Origin: Xanthobacteraceae bacterium
GTDB taxonomy: Bacteria > Pseudomonadota > Alphaproteobacteria > Rhizobiales > Xanthobacteraceae
Assembly (NCBI GenBank): GCA_020441545.1
Contig: JAGRLZ010000082.1
Span: forward strand, 1-38,737
Direction: 5' to 3'
DNA length: 38,737 bases
Shown here piece after piece: positions 7,882-15,944 of the stretch. The notes under the pieces were generated by a model, which searched no databases, had not been told where the DNA came from, and was given only the letters and a program-made list of their open reading frames with translations. Each line of letters opens with the position of its first letter. Positions within the stretch are counted from its first letter, which is position 1. The translations under genes were made by a program, and so were the position numbers.

Positions 7882-8595
7882 TCAGAGGCCGTTGCGCCCG
7901 CGCTTTGCCGTCTTGCCGGCCTTGCGGGGATTGGCGGCGGCCCGGGTGCCGTTGCCGGCCGCGCGGGTCTTCGCCCGTCCCTTCGCCGTGCCTGTCACAG
8001 CCTTGGTCCCACGTGTGGCGGGCGCAGCCTTGGTCCCGCGCGCGCGTGCGGCGGTCACGGCCTTGGCCCGCCTGGTGGCGCCCGATTTTGTGGCACCCGA
8101 CTTCGCAGCACCTGACTTCCGCGCGGCAGCCGACTTCTTCGCGGCACCCGATTTGGCCGCCCGCGCTTCGGCACGCAGCTTCTCGCGCTTCTTTTCGCAG
8201 GCGTCGCACTTGCAGCCGATCGGCTTGAGGTATTCCTTGAAATACTCGGTGCCGTAGTCGTAGTTGATTTCCTCGCCCGGCTGGATGTCCTTGATGGCGC
8301 GGATATGGACCGTGCGCTTGCGGGTGTTGACGTCGGATTCAGCGTTCGGCTTGCAGGCGTGGTTGATGTAGCGCGCGATGTTCTTGCGCACCGAACCGTC
8401 GATGGTCCAGCGGCCATTGATCTGGAACAGATACTTGTTCTCGACCGCGTCATCCTTCTTCTTCCGGCAATCGAGCATCGGTCCGGAATAGCGGATGATC
8501 TTCGTTCCCTTCTTGATCGGCTTGGTGGCGAACAGGCCGAGCCCGGTTCGGGAGCGGCCGATGCGATACGGCTTGCGGGAGGAAATAACGGGCAT
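7882..8595 (-). CDS. SET-domain protein-lysine methyltransferase with histone-H1-like tail
   Basis: Residues 8-120 form a SET domain. It has GLFATKPIKKGTKI at the start, RYINHACKPNAESD (76-88) as the NHxC pseudoknot and GEEINYDYG (108-115) with the catalytic Tyr region. Cys128, Cys130 and Cys133 form a post-SET CxCxxC that can bind zinc together with Cys81. SET enzymes methylate lysine from S-adenosylmethionine. From residue 144 to the end (237) there is no Asp or Glu, only Lys, Arg, Ala, Gly, Ser and Thr with repeated KSGA(A/T) units. This is the composition of histone H1 and of bacterial H1-like DNA-binding tails. A nucleoid role is inference. The start has a weak ribosome-binding site. A large palindrome lies in the leader. 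Confidence 0.93.
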   Translation of the reverse strand: MPVISSRKPYRIGRSRTGLGLFATKPIKKGTKIIRYSGPMLDCRKKKDDAVENKYLFQINGRWTIDGSVRKNIARYINHACKPNAESDVNTRKRTVHIRAIKDIQPGEEINYDYGTEYFKEYLKPIGCKCDACEKKREKLRAEARAAKSGAAKKSAAARKSGAAKSGATKSGATRRAKAVTAARARGTKAAPATRGTKAVTGTAKGRAKTRAAGNGTRAAANPRKAGKTAKRGRNGL

Positions 8596-8622
8596 GAGAC
8601 GGCTTGAACTTGACCTGCTTCA

Positions 8623-8671
8623 GAGCATGATCCCGAAAAGCGGAAGCCGGCTTTCGGAAAAGATCGTGCTC
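8623..8671. repeat. 49-bp palindromic element in the SET leader
   Basis: The arms GAGCATGATC and GATCGTGCTC are nearly complementary and enclose a second pairing, CCGAAAAGC with GGCTTTCGG. Elements starting GAGCATGATCCCGAAAAG are scattered through genomes of this group; this is recalled and was not searched. It lies 28-76 bases upstream of the SET start and so would fold in the mRNA leader if transcription starts at the candidate promoter beside it. Confidence 0.7.
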
Positions 8672-8675
8672 AAAC

Positions 8676-8704
8676 AATAAAGACAAACGGCGGGCCTGAT
8701 TCAA
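8676..8704 (-). promoter_or_regulatory. Candidate promoter of the SET gene
   Basis: On the minus strand TTGAAT (8704-8699) and TTTATT (8681-8676) are separated by 17 bases, a sigma-70-like layout with a weak -10 box. Transcription from here would include the adjacent palindrome in the leader. Confidence 0.35.
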
Positions 8705-8890
8705 CGCAAGTGGACCGGACCCTGGCGTGGCGGTTTGGAACGACGTGTCCTTCTATCGCAATCCGCCCGCAAATGTCAGGTTTTTCGCAGCCGCATGCCG
8801 AACCTTCCCCAGAGATGATCCGACGACGGGCCCTTCCCTGCCAGCGCAATCATGCGCTCATTTCACGTCGGCGCGTCCAGGCCGACGGCC

Positions 8891-9637
8891 TCAGCAGGAT
8901 GGTGGCGTTCGCAACAGGCCGCTGCCGCTCAGCATCGCATCGAGCAGGTCATCGACGCCCTTGCCCGCCGGCAGCCGCTGCAGAACGTCCGTAAGGCGGC
9001 CATCGATCAGAAGCATCGCGAAGCCGTGCATCAGGGCCCACATCCGCGTGATGTCGGCGGCCTGGGCGAGCGTCAGCGCATCTTCCCGAATCGATTCGTG
9101 CCGTCGCGCGGCGACGGACTCCACCAGCCCGGCAAACGACGCATCCGCCGCCTGCTGCAGGGCCGGATTGCGCATGTCGAGGCGTTCGGCGCTGAACATC
9201 AATTGATACATCGCCGGATGGGATCGTGCGAACGCCAGATAGGCGAGCCCCTGCGCACGCCCCGTCTCGGCCTGCGAGCAGCCCGGAACGGCAGAGGCAT
9301 TCATCGCCATGCCGAAACGGCGATAGCCGATCGCAGCCAGTTCGCTGACGAGCCCCGCAAGATCGCGAAAATGATGGGCCGGCGCGGCGTGGGACACGCC
9401 GGCCTCGCGCGCCACCGCCCGCAAGGTCAGCCCCGCCAGCCCGTCGCGCTCGAGGATCTTCTCGGCGGCTTTCAGCAAGGCGTCATGCAGGTCGCCGTGG
9501 TGATAAGGCGACGGCGAAGCCGCCTTCCGGGCCGCCTTCGGCCCGCCTTTGACGGATGGCCGACCGGGCGCCGGCTTGCGCCGCGCCGCGCCCGGTGCCG
9601 GAGATGTCGTTCGTCGCGAAACTGTCTTGCGGGTCAT
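8891..9637 (-). CDS. TetR-family regulator with WHG-type C-terminal domain
   Basis: A basic Pro/Ala/Lys/Arg-rich extension (residues 1-44) precedes a TetR helix-turn-helix. This runs YHHGDLHDALL, then LTLRAVAREAGVSHAAPAHHF (about 45-95). The C-terminal half has WALMHGFAMLLIDGRL, matching the WHG-type ligand domain. The 248-residue protein is probably a repressor of the divergently encoded carotenoid oxygenase. Its ATG at 9637 has no ribosome-binding site. It lies only six bases after a good -10 box (TATAAC), so the mRNA is probably leaderless. A 13-bp palindrome overlaps its -35 box, which implies autoregulation. The basic N-terminal extension is unusual for TetR proteins and may add nonspecific DNA contacts. 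Confidence 0.93.
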   Translation of the reverse strand: MTRKTVSRRTTSPAPGAARRKPAPGRPSVKGGPKAARKAASPSPYHHGDLHDALLKAAEKILERDGLAGLTLRAVAREAGVSHAAPAHHFRDLAGLVSELAAIGYRRFGMAMNASAVPGCSQAETGRAQGLAYLAFARSHPAMYQLMFSAERLDMRNPALQQAADASFAGLVESVAARRHESIREDALTLAQAADITRMWALMHGFAMLLIDGRLTDVLQRLPAGKGVDDLLDAMLSGSGLLRTPPSC

Positions 9638-9643
9638 GGTGCT

Positions 9644-9672
9644 GTTATAGGACGCAATTTTTACACCGTAAA
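9644..9672 (-). promoter_or_regulatory. tetR promoter overlapping operator 1
   Basis: On the minus strand a -35-like TTTACG (9672-9667) and a -10 TATAAC (9649-9644) are exactly 17 bases apart. The palindrome TTTAC-ACC-GTAAA (9660-9672) covers the -35 box, so a bound TetR dimer would block this promoter. Confidence 0.6.
9660..9672. promoter_or_regulatory. Operator 1: 13-bp palindrome
   Basis: TTTACACCGTAAA is a perfect 5-3-5 inverted repeat in the tetR/carotenoid oxygenase intergene. It has the same layout and central CC as operator 2. Confidence 0.65.
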
Positions 9673-9714
9673 GATTTTGCTTGACGTCGGGCGGGATTGT
9701 CGCCACCCTCAATC

Positions 9715-9727
9715 TTGACGCCGTCAA
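9715..9727. promoter_or_regulatory. Operator 2: 13-bp palindrome
   Basis: TTGACGCCGTCAA is a perfect 5-3-5 inverted repeat fitting the shared consensus TTkACnCCGTmAA with operator 1. It lies seven bases before the ribosome-binding site of the carotenoid oxygenase gene and downstream of a possible -35 TTGACG at 9681-9686. Occupancy would block transcription or early elongation of that gene. Confidence 0.6.
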
Positions 9728-9746
9728 CATGATATTGGAGAGCACC

Positions 9747-11150
9747 GTGTCCCGAACCGATCCGTCCGCCGAACTCGACAACCTCGCGCCGATCCCGATG
9801 GAATGCGACGCGCCGTTCCTCACCATCGAGGGCGAACTGCCGCGGGCGTTGAACGGCACGCTGTACCGCAACGGCCCCAACCCGCAATTCGACGTGCCCG
9901 GCGCGCACTGGTTCGTCGGCGACGGCATGCTGCATGCCTTTCATCTCGAGAACGGCCGCGCCAGCTATCGCAACCGCTGGGTCCGCACGCCGAAATGGCG
10001 CGCGGAGCATGACGCCGGCCGCGCCATCTTCGCCGGCTTCGGCCCGATCAGGTTGCGCGACGCGCCGCCCACCACCTGCAACGACAGCGGCGCCGCCAAC
10101 ACCAACATCGTGTTTCACGGCGGCCGCCTGCTCGCGCTCGAGGAAGGCCACCTGCCGACCGGGATCGAACCCGGCACGTTGGAAACCCTGGGCTATTGCG
10201 ACTACGACCGCCGCATCTCGGGCCCCTTCACGGCGCATCCCAAGATCGACCCCGTCACCGGGGAGATGATCTTCTTCGGCTACAACGCCAGGGGACCGTT
10301 CAGCAGCGCGCTGTCGTTCGGCGTGATCGACGCGGCCGGCCGCGCCTCGCGCTTCGAGCATTTCGAGACGCCCTATGCCAGCATGGTGCATGATTTCATC
10401 GTCACCGCGAACCATGTGCTGTTTCCGATCCTGCCGCTGACCGGCAGCATGGAGCGCGCGATGCGGGGCCGGCCCGCCTATGCCTGGGAGCCCGACAGGG
10501 GCGGCCATGTCGGTGTCATGGCGCGCAACGGCGCGACCTCCGATATCCGCTGGTTCAGGGCGGACGCCTGCTACGTCTTCCATGTGCTGAATGCCTGGGA
10601 CGACGGCGACCGCATCATTGCCGACGTGCTGCAATACGACGAGCCGCCGCTGTTTCCGCATCCCGACGGCCGCAAGACCGATCCCGCGAAGTCGCGCGCC
10701 CGACTGTGCCGCTGGACCTTCGATCTTGCCGCCAACACCGATCGGTTCACGCAGACCTATCTCGACGACATCGCCGGCGAATTCCCGCGCATCGACGATC
10801 GCCGCGCCGGTCTCGCCACGCAACATGGCTGGTACGCCTGCGCCAATCCCGAACTGGCCGATTCCAGCGCCTTTCACGGCATCACGCATGTCGACGGCAG
10901 CGGGCGGCGCAAGGGCCAATACCTGCTGCCGAAAGGCGACAGCATCTCCGAGCCGGTGTTCGTCGAGCGCGGCGTGGACGCGCCGGAGGGCGACGGCTGG
11001 CTGCTCGCTGTGGTCTGGCGCGCGCGGGAGAACCGCAGCGATCTCGCGGTCTTCAACGCGCAGGACATCGCCGCGGGCCCCGTGGCCCTGGTCAAGCTCG
11101 GTCACCGCGTGCCGGACGGCTTTCACGGCAACTGGGTGCCGGCAACCTGA
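9747..11150 (+). CDS. Carotenoid cleavage oxygenase family protein
   Basis: The family comprises Fe(II) enzymes that split conjugated double bases of carotenoids, stilbenes or related phenolics with O2. The seven-bladed propeller's four iron-binding histidines can be placed: His164 (FTAHPKID), His215 (SMVHDFIVT), His279 (YVFHVLNAWDD) and His460 (GFHGNWVP). The GTG at 9747 is chosen because TTGGAG precedes it at a normal distance; an ATG at 9729 is the alternative. The 467-residue length fits bacterial members, and no signal peptide is seen. No carotenoid biosynthesis gene is present in the window, so lignostilbene-type substrates are as likely as carotenoids. It is divergent from, and probably controlled by, the TetR regulator. 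Confidence 0.93.
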   Translation: MSRTDPSAELDNLAPIPMECDAPFLTIEGELPRALNGTLYRNGPNPQFDVPGAHWFVGDGMLHAFHLENGRASYRNRWVRTPKWRAEHDAGRAIFAGFGPIRLRDAPPTTCNDSGAANTNIVFHGGRLLALEEGHLPTGIEPGTLETLGYCDYDRRISGPFTAHPKIDPVTGEMIFFGYNARGPFSSALSFGVIDAAGRASRFEHFETPYASMVHDFIVTANHVLFPILPLTGSMERAMRGRPAYAWEPDRGGHVGVMARNGATSDIRWFRADACYVFHVLNAWDDGDRIIADVLQYDEPPLFPHPDGRKTDPAKSRARLCRWTFDLAANTDRFTQTYLDDIAGEFPRIDDRRAGLATQHGWYACANPELADSSAFHGITHVDGSGRRKGQYLLPKGDSISEPVFVERGVDAPEGDGWLLAVVWRARENRSDLAVFNAQDIAAGPVALVKLGHRVPDGFHGNWVPAT

Positions 11151-11235
11151 CCTGGCCGTGCGGCGGCGGGCGCAATTCGCCGTGCAGGTCCGGTGAACGC
11201 AAGTCCATCATGTTGTGACGCTATCGGTGATAGTC

Positions 11236-11823
11236 ATGAGAAGCGTCTTCGCAAGGCTCGGCAGCGACTTCCTGTCGACCATCATCTTCCTGGTCGCCTA
11301 TGTCGCCACCGACAACGTGGTGCTGGCGACCTTCGTTGCAATTGCAGGCGCTATCCTGCAGATCGCCGTCGCGCGGATTCGCGGGACGCGGCTCGACATC
11401 ATGACCTATGCCAGCCTGGCGCTGGTGATCGTGCTTGGCGGCGCGACGCTGCTGACCAACGACCCGCGCTTCGTGCTGGCCAAGCCCGCGATCGGCCACT
11501 TCGCGGTCGGCGCCATCATGCTGCGCCGAAACTGGATGATGCGTTACATGCCCGATATCGTCGGCGAGACCATCCCGCACCTCGTCACCCTCGCCGGCTA
11601 TGGCTGGGCGGCGCTGATGTTCGTGCTCGGGCTGGGCACCATCGCGGTCGCGATGACCGGCGACCTGAAGCTGTGGGCATTCTACGTCTCGGTGATCGCG
11701 GTCGGCGCCAAGGTCGCGGCCTTCGCCATCCAGTACGTTGCGTTCCGGATCATCGTTCGCCGCAGGCTTCGCGCGGCAGGCAACGGACCGCCCGCGGCAA
11801 AAGCAGCCCGGCCGGCGGCGTGA
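11236..11823 (+). CDS. YciB/IspZ-like inner-membrane protein
   Basis: About 195 residues with five or six hydrophobic helices. The order FLVAYVATDNVVLATFVAIAG, then a conserved polar turn, then SLALVIVLGGATLLTNDPRFVLAKP, resembles YciB (IspZ), which in E. coli affects envelope and septum synthesis. The second half diverges from typical YciB, so the family call is moderate. The ATG at 11236 is used; an in-frame GTG at 11215 is possible and neither has a strong ribosome-binding site. The C-terminus is a short basic Ala/Pro tail. It lies 85 bases after the carotenoid oxygenase gene on the same strand and could be read with it. Confidence 0.75.
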   Translation: MRSVFARLGSDFLSTIIFLVAYVATDNVVLATFVAIAGAILQIAVARIRGTRLDIMTYASLALVIVLGGATLLTNDPRFVLAKPAIGHFAVGAIMLRRNWMMRYMPDIVGETIPHLVTLAGYGWAALMFVLGLGTIAVAMTGDLKLWAFYVSVIAVGAKVAAFAIQYVAFRIIVRRRLRAAGNGPPAAKAARPAA

Positions 11824-11922
11824 GACCCGAGGTCGCGGCGGGAAGGATTCGCGCCGGTTCCGGAATAGGCTATACAGGGCGGCGTGTGCCGGCCTGATGC
11901 CGGTGCAGTAAGGGAGAACAGC

Positions 11923-12219
11923 ATGTCGGTCGACGGAAACTGGAACATCACCATGAGCACCCCGATGGGCGAGCGCAACGCCACGCTGGCGCTGCAAAGC
12001 GCGGGCAATACCCTGACCGGCACCCAGGCCGCCGACGGCAATTCCGGCGAAATCTTCGATGGCACCGTCAACGGCAACAATATCGCCTGGAAGATTTCGA
12101 TCACCAATCCGATGCCGCTGACGCTGGAATTCACCGGCACGGTCGATGGCGACAGCATTTCGGGCGAGATGGGCGTCGGCCCGATGGGCAGCTTTCCGTT
12201 CAAGGGCGCGCGCGCCTGA
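11923..12219 (+). CDS. Small beta-rich protein, 98 aa, unknown function
   Basis: The ATG at 11923 follows AGGGAG at a good distance. The sequence alternates short polar turns (NG, DG, GD, TG) with beta strands: NWNITMSTPMG, ATLALQS, LTGTQA, GTVNGNNIAWKISI, LTLEFTGTVDGD and SISGEMGVG. This suggests a small lipocalin/calycin-like barrel or sandwich. No signal peptide or cysteine is present, so it is probably cytoplasmic. Similar short proteins are common and unnamed in this bacterial group. It ends against the antiporter gene on the other strand. Confidence 0.85.
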   Translation: MSVDGNWNITMSTPMGERNATLALQSAGNTLTGTQAADGNSGEIFDGTVNGNNIAWKISITNPMPLTLEFTGTVDGDSISGEMGVGPMGSFPFKGARA

Positions 12220-12240
12220 CGCATTTCGGACGCCCCGGCC

Positions 12241-12259
12241 GGGCGGACATGGTCCGCCC
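12241..12259. terminator. Perfect hairpin between convergent genes
   Basis: GGGCGGAC-ATG-GTCCGCCC is a perfect 8-bp stem with a 3-base loop. It lies between the converging small beta-rich protein gene and the antiporter gene, where a two-way terminator is expected. No T-run follows. Confidence 0.5.
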
Positions 12260-12267
12260 GCGCCCGC

Positions 12268-13539
12268 CTACCGGCCCGGCGCCTCCGACGGCTGCACGAC
12301 CGTGCGCCGCGCCACCGCGCCAAGCGTGCTGCCTTGCACGATGATGCTGAACAGCACCACGGCATAGGTCGCGGCCAGAATTCCCGGCTTGGCATCGCTG
12401 TCCGGCACCGCCAGCGCGAGCGCGACGGAAATTCCGCCCCTCACCCCCGCCCACGTCATGAACGGAATGTTGCGGAACGACATCAGCTCGCTGCGCGGAA
12501 AGACCAGCGGCGGCATCGTGACCGCGATCAGGCGGGCCAGCAGAACGACCGGGACCGCAAGGGCGGCAAGCACCAGCGCCAGCGGCTCGAACCGCAGCAC
12601 CAGCACCTCGAGGCCGATCAGCAGGAACAGCACGGAGTTCAGAATCTCGTCGATCAGCGTCCACAGCCCGAATACATAAGTCTGCGTCCGGTCGCTCATG
12701 GCGAAGCGCGGTCCTTTGTCGCCGATCAGCAGCCCGGCCGCCACCACCGACAGCGGCCCGCTGACGTGAAGGCGATGGGCGAGCGCATAGGTGCCGGTCA
12801 CCAGCGCCAGCGTGATGAGAACCTCGATCGGATAATCGTCGATCAGGCGCATGCCGTGATAGGCGACGTAGCCGGTCGCGATGCCGAGCAGCAAGCCGCC
12901 GCCGGCTTCCACCAGCAGCAGTTCGCCGATCGCCCACGGCCCCGTTTCTTCCGCGCCGCCGCCGATCGCAAACCGCAACAGCACCGTGAACAGCACGATG
13001 CCGATGCCGTCGTTGAACAGCGATTCGCCCTGCATCTCGACCTCGAGCGCCGCCGGTACGTTGACGTTCTTGAGCGTGCTGAGCACCGCGACCGGGTCGG
13101 TCGGGCTGATGAGCGCGCCGAACACCAGCGCCCAGGCGAACGGCAGCGGAAATCCGATCGCGCCGGCCGCGGCCCAGAGCCCGGCGCCGACCACGAAAGT
13201 GGAGATCACGGTGCCGAGGCCGGCAAGCAGCAGCACGGGAAACGCCCGGCTGCGCAATTTGCCGAGATCGACATGAAGGGCACCCGCGAACAACAGGAAG
13301 CCCAGCATCCCGTCCATCACCACGCTGCTGAAATCGATCTGCAGCAGCGCCGTCGTCAGCGGTTCGAACAAATGCTGCTCGGGAAAGACGACATCGATCG
13401 CGACAAGCACGAGCGAAGTCACCACGCTCATCACCAGAAGCCCGATGGTATGCGGCAGCGGCACGAACTTGTGGTTCAGCCAGCCGAACAACGCCGACAG
13501 AATCAGCAGCATCGCCGCCAGGTCGAGAAGCGAGAACAT
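12268..13539 (-). CDS. Na+/H+ antiporter, CPA1 family
   Basis: The 423-residue protein has about 12 hydrophobic helices and the CPA1 signatures: LGFLLFAGALHVDL, the ion-binding ALISPTDPVAVLSTL (about residues 143-157, with the conserved Asp), GESLFNDGIGIVLF and TWAGVRGGISVALAL. It exchanges Na+ (or K+) for H+ across the inner membrane for pH and salt balance. The ATG at 13539 is preceded by GAAGGTG. There is no large C-terminal regulatory domain, so this is the short form. It is transcribed alone on the minus strand. Confidence 0.93.
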   Translation of the reverse strand: MFSLLDLAAMLLILSALFGWLNHKFVPLPHTIGLLVMSVVTSLVLVAIDVVFPEQHLFEPLTTALLQIDFSSVVMDGMLGFLLFAGALHVDLGKLRSRAFPVLLLAGLGTVISTFVVGAGLWAAAGAIGFPLPFAWALVFGALISPTDPVAVLSTLKNVNVPAALEVEMQGESLFNDGIGIVLFTVLLRFAIGGGAEETGPWAIGELLLVEAGGGLLLGIATGYVAYHGMRLIDDYPIEVLITLALVTGTYALAHRLHVSGPLSVVAAGLLIGDKGPRFAMSDRTQTYVFGLWTLIDEILNSVLFLLIGLEVLVLRFEPLALVLAALAVPVVLLARLIAVTMPPLVFPRSELMSFRNIPFMTWAGVRGGISVALALAVPDSDAKPGILAATYAVVLFSIIVQGSTLGAVARRTVVQPSEAPGR

Positions 13540-14015
13540 CGCCGGTCACCTTCATCCGAATACGGTCATCTCATCCGGGCGCAGGCATGACGAGCCTTCG
13601 GCCCCTGCCCGGCGGATTCACCTGTAAAGCCGACGAACTCGCCGGGTCAACCGCGCAACAACGCGGAAGGCAGCGCGGGACCGCAGATTATTCGGCGCGG
13701 ATGCGCGCGCAGCCTTACCCGACGGGAAAAGGCCACGCAGGAAAAGGGCCATCGCCTTTTGTTCGGTGCATTTGTTTCGATGCGCCTTGTTCCGGCGCAT
13801 TATCGTCACGCGGAGCGGCATCCACCTCGCTCAAAACGCCATGGCGGCAAGCGAGCATGGCGACGGTGGCGTTCCGCAAGACGGGCCAAGATCGAAGCCT
13901 GGAGCCCCCGATTCGGCGGGCAAGTCGCAACCGCCACTCCCCCCCTAGCAAGCCCCCTGGCAAGACCCTTCGGCCGCCGCCCAAGCGACGACGCCCCGCC
14001 GATGTCAGAAAGATG
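13540..14015. other. Gene-free stretch upstream of the antiporter
   Basis: About 475 bases with no supportable gene. A perfect inverted repeat ATGCGCC-TTGTTCC-GGCGCAT (13780-13800) is the only ordered structure seen. The right part (13930-14010) is C-rich. The antiporter promoter should lie near 13560-13620, but no clear boxes were found. Confidence 0.5.
13780..13800. repeat. Perfect 7-bp inverted repeat with 7-base loop
   Basis: ATGCGCC (13780-13786) and GGCGCAT (13794-13800) pair completely. It is too far from any gene start to assign as an operator, and there is no T-run. Its role is unknown. Confidence 0.5.
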
Positions 14016-14111
14016 TCAGAAATAGGCGTAGAGAACCGCGCCATTGACGGCGCTCAACGCCGCCAGCATGGCCACCAGCACCGCGTTCAGCCTGACTGCT
14101 TCAACCATCAT
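14016..14111 (-). CDS. Candidate 31-residue single-helix membrane protein
   Basis: ATGATG at 14111 is preceded by GAGGG eight bases upstream. It opens a 31-codon frame ending TGA at 14018-14016. The product starts MMVEAVRLN, then has one hydrophobic helix of about 19 residues and ends VLYAYF. It is too short for routine gene calling. A strong ribosome-binding site, a coherent transmembrane segment and location in otherwise empty DNA downstream of the fumarase gene support it. An inverted repeat lies just upstream (14132-14156). Function is unknown. Confidence 0.5.
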   Translation of the reverse strand: MMVEAVRLNAVLVAMLAALSAVNGAVLYAYF

Positions 14112-14131
14112 TTCGCAGCCCTCGAATCGTT

Positions 14132-14156
14132 CTGCTTCTATCCGCTATTGAAGCAG
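14132..14156. repeat. Inverted repeat upstream of the small membrane ORF
   Basis: CTGCTTC (14132-14138) pairs with GAAGCAG (14150-14156) across an 11-base spacer. It lies about 20 bases before the small ORF on the minus strand and could be an operator or a leader hairpin. Confidence 0.45.
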
Positions 14157-14257
14157 GACGACCGGAACCGTCACGCGGATTCTTTTTTGCCCGGAGCCTT
14201 GCGACTCGCCGCAGAATCGAGTCCGTGCCGGCCGGCGAAAGGCGGCGTGATCGCTAA

Positions 14258-14280
14258 TCGCAAACAACGAACGCGGTTCG
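14258..14280 (-). terminator. Probable fumarase terminator
   Basis: Read on the minus strand just after the fumarase stop, CGAAC-CGC-GTTCG is followed by TTGTTTGCG. A short stem and a T-rich tail suggest weak intrinsic termination. Confidence 0.45.
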
Positions 14281-14288
14281 CTCCAGCG

Positions 14289-15944
14289 TCACCCGAGATT
14301 CAGCTCCTTGAAGAAGTCGTTGCCCTTGTCATCCATGATGATGAAGGCCGGGAAGTTCTCGACCTCGATGCGCCAGATCGCCTCCATGCCGAGTTCGGGA
14401 TATTCGACCACCTCGACCTTCTTGATGCAGTGCTCGGCGAGATTGGCCGCCGAGCCGCCGATCGAGCCGAGATAGAAGCCGCCGTGCTTCTTGCACGCCT
14501 CGCGCACCTGCACCGAGCGATTGCCCTTGGCGACCATCACCATGGAACCGCCGGCGGCCTGGAACTGGTCGACGAAGGAATCCATGCGGCCCGCGGTGGT
14601 CGGCCCGAACGCGCCGGAGGCGTAGCCCTCGGGCGTCTTGGCCGGCCCGGCATAATAGACCGGATGGTTCTTGAAATAATCCGGCAGCGGCTCGCCCTTC
14701 TCCAGCCGCTCGCGCAGCTTGGCGTGCGCGGCGTCGCGCGCCACGATCATGGTGCCGGTCAGCGACAGCCGCGTCTTGGTCGGATACTTCGACAGCGTGG
14801 CGAGAATGTCCTTCATCGGCTGGTTGAGATCGATCTCGACCACCTCGCCGCCGAGCGACTGCTCGAGCGCGGGGAGATATTGCGCCGGGTTGTGCTCGAG
14901 CTCTTCGAGGAAGATGCCGTCCCTGGTGATCTTGCCGAGCACCTGGCGGTCCGCCGAGCACGACACACCAAGCCCGATCGGCAGCGACGCGCCGTGGCGC
15001 GGCAGCCGGATCACCCGCACATCGTGGCAGAAATATTTTCCGCCGAACTGCGCGCCGACGCCGGAGCTTTGCGTCATCTTCAGCACTTCCTGCTCCATCT
15101 CGAGATCGCGGAAGGCGTTGCCGTTCTCGCTGCCCTGCGTCGGCAGCGCGTCGAGATAGCGCGCCGAGGCCAGCTTCACCGTCTTCATGCACAGCTCGGC
15201 CGAGGTGCCGCCGATGACGATGGCGAGGTGATACGGCGGGCACGCGGCGGTGCCGAGCGTCATGATCTTCTCTTTCAGGAACGCCAGCAGGCGGTCCCTG
15301 GTCAGCACCGATGGCGTGGCCTGAAAGAGAAAACTCTTGTTGGCGGAGCCGCCGCCCTTGGCCATGAACATGAACTTGTAGGCGTCATCGCCCTCGGCGT
15401 AGATCTCGCATTGCGCGGGCATGTTGTTGGCGGTGTTCTTCTCCTCGAACATCGACAACGGGGCGACCTGCGAATAGCGCAGGTTGCGGCGCAAGTAAGC
15501 GTCGCGCGCACCTTCCGACAGGGCCGCCTCGTCCTCGCCGTCGGTGATGACGTTGCAGCCCTTCTTGCCCATGATGATCGCGGTGCCGGTGTCCTGGCAC
15601 ATCGGCAGCACGCCGCCGGCGGCGATGTTGGCGTTCTTCAGGAAGTCGAAGGCGACGAACTTGTCGTTGTCGCTGGCCTCCTTGTCGTCGAGGATGCGGC
15701 GGAGCTGCTTGAGGTGGCCCGGCCGCAGATAGTGATTGATCTCGCCGAACGCGGCCTCGCTCAAGGCCCGCAGCGCCTCGCGCGACACCACCAGCATGTC
15801 CTTGCCGAGCACCTTCTCGACCCGCACACCCTCGCCGGACACCTTCTTGTAGGGCGTCTCGTCCTTGCCCAGCGGAAACAGCGGCGTGTGCTTGTAGGGC
15901 GGAACCGGCTTGGCGGGATCTGGAAATGCGGTGGGAGCGTTCAT
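14289..15944 (-). CDS. Class I fumarate hydratase (FumA/B type, iron-sulfur)
   Basis: This enzyme interconverts fumarate and L-malate in the citric acid cycle using a [4Fe-4S] cluster. The 551-residue, two-domain length matches the homodimeric FumA/FumB type. The cluster cysteines are Cys116 (PMCQDTGTA), Cys235 (TAACPPYH) and Cys329 (VSCSADR). The C-terminal part contains [24 protein letters not shown], the dehydratase domain signature. The ATG at 15944 is preceded by GCGAGG. The gene stands alone on the minus strand. Class I enzymes are oxygen-sensitive; any class II fumarase would lie elsewhere. Confidence 0.95.
   Translation of the reverse strand: MNAPTAFPDPAKPVPPYKHTPLFPLGKDETPYKKVSGEGVRVEKVLGKDMLVVSREALRALSEAAFGEINHYLRPGHLKQLRRILDDKEASDNDKFVAFDFLKNANIAAGGVLPMCQDTGTAIIMGKKGCNVITDGEDEAALSEGARDAYLRRNLRYSQVAPLSMFEEKNTANNMPAQCEIYAEGDDAYKFMFMAKGGGSANKSFLFQATPSVLTRDRLLAFLKEKIMTLGTAACPPYHLAIVIGGTSAELCMKTVKLASARYLDALPTQGSENGNAFRDLEMEQEVLKMTQSSGVGAQFGGKYFCHDVRVIRLPRHGASLPIGLGVSCSADRQVLGKITRDGIFLEELEHNPAQYLPALEQSLGGEVVEIDLNQPMKDILATLSKYPTKTRLSLTGTMIVARDAAHAKLRERLEKGEPLPDYFKNHPVYYAGPAKTPEGYASGAFGPTTAGRMDSFVDQFQAAGGSMVMVAKGNRSVQVREACKKHGGFYLGSIGGSAANLAEHCIKKVEVVEYPELGMEAIWRIEVENFPAFIIMDDKGNDFFKELNLG

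Larger units (their letters stand above)
8596..8890. other. Intergenic leader and promoter region of the SET gene
   Basis: About 295 bases between the end of the TetR gene and the SET gene. It holds the palindrome at 8623-8671 and a candidate promoter at 8676-8704, both listed separately. The remainder (8705-8890) shows no gene. Confidence 0.5.

Noticed and set aside
12334-13590. Plus-strand 418-codon frame over the antiporter
   Set aside because: The product is His/Arg/Gln-rich and is antisense to a complete antiporter.
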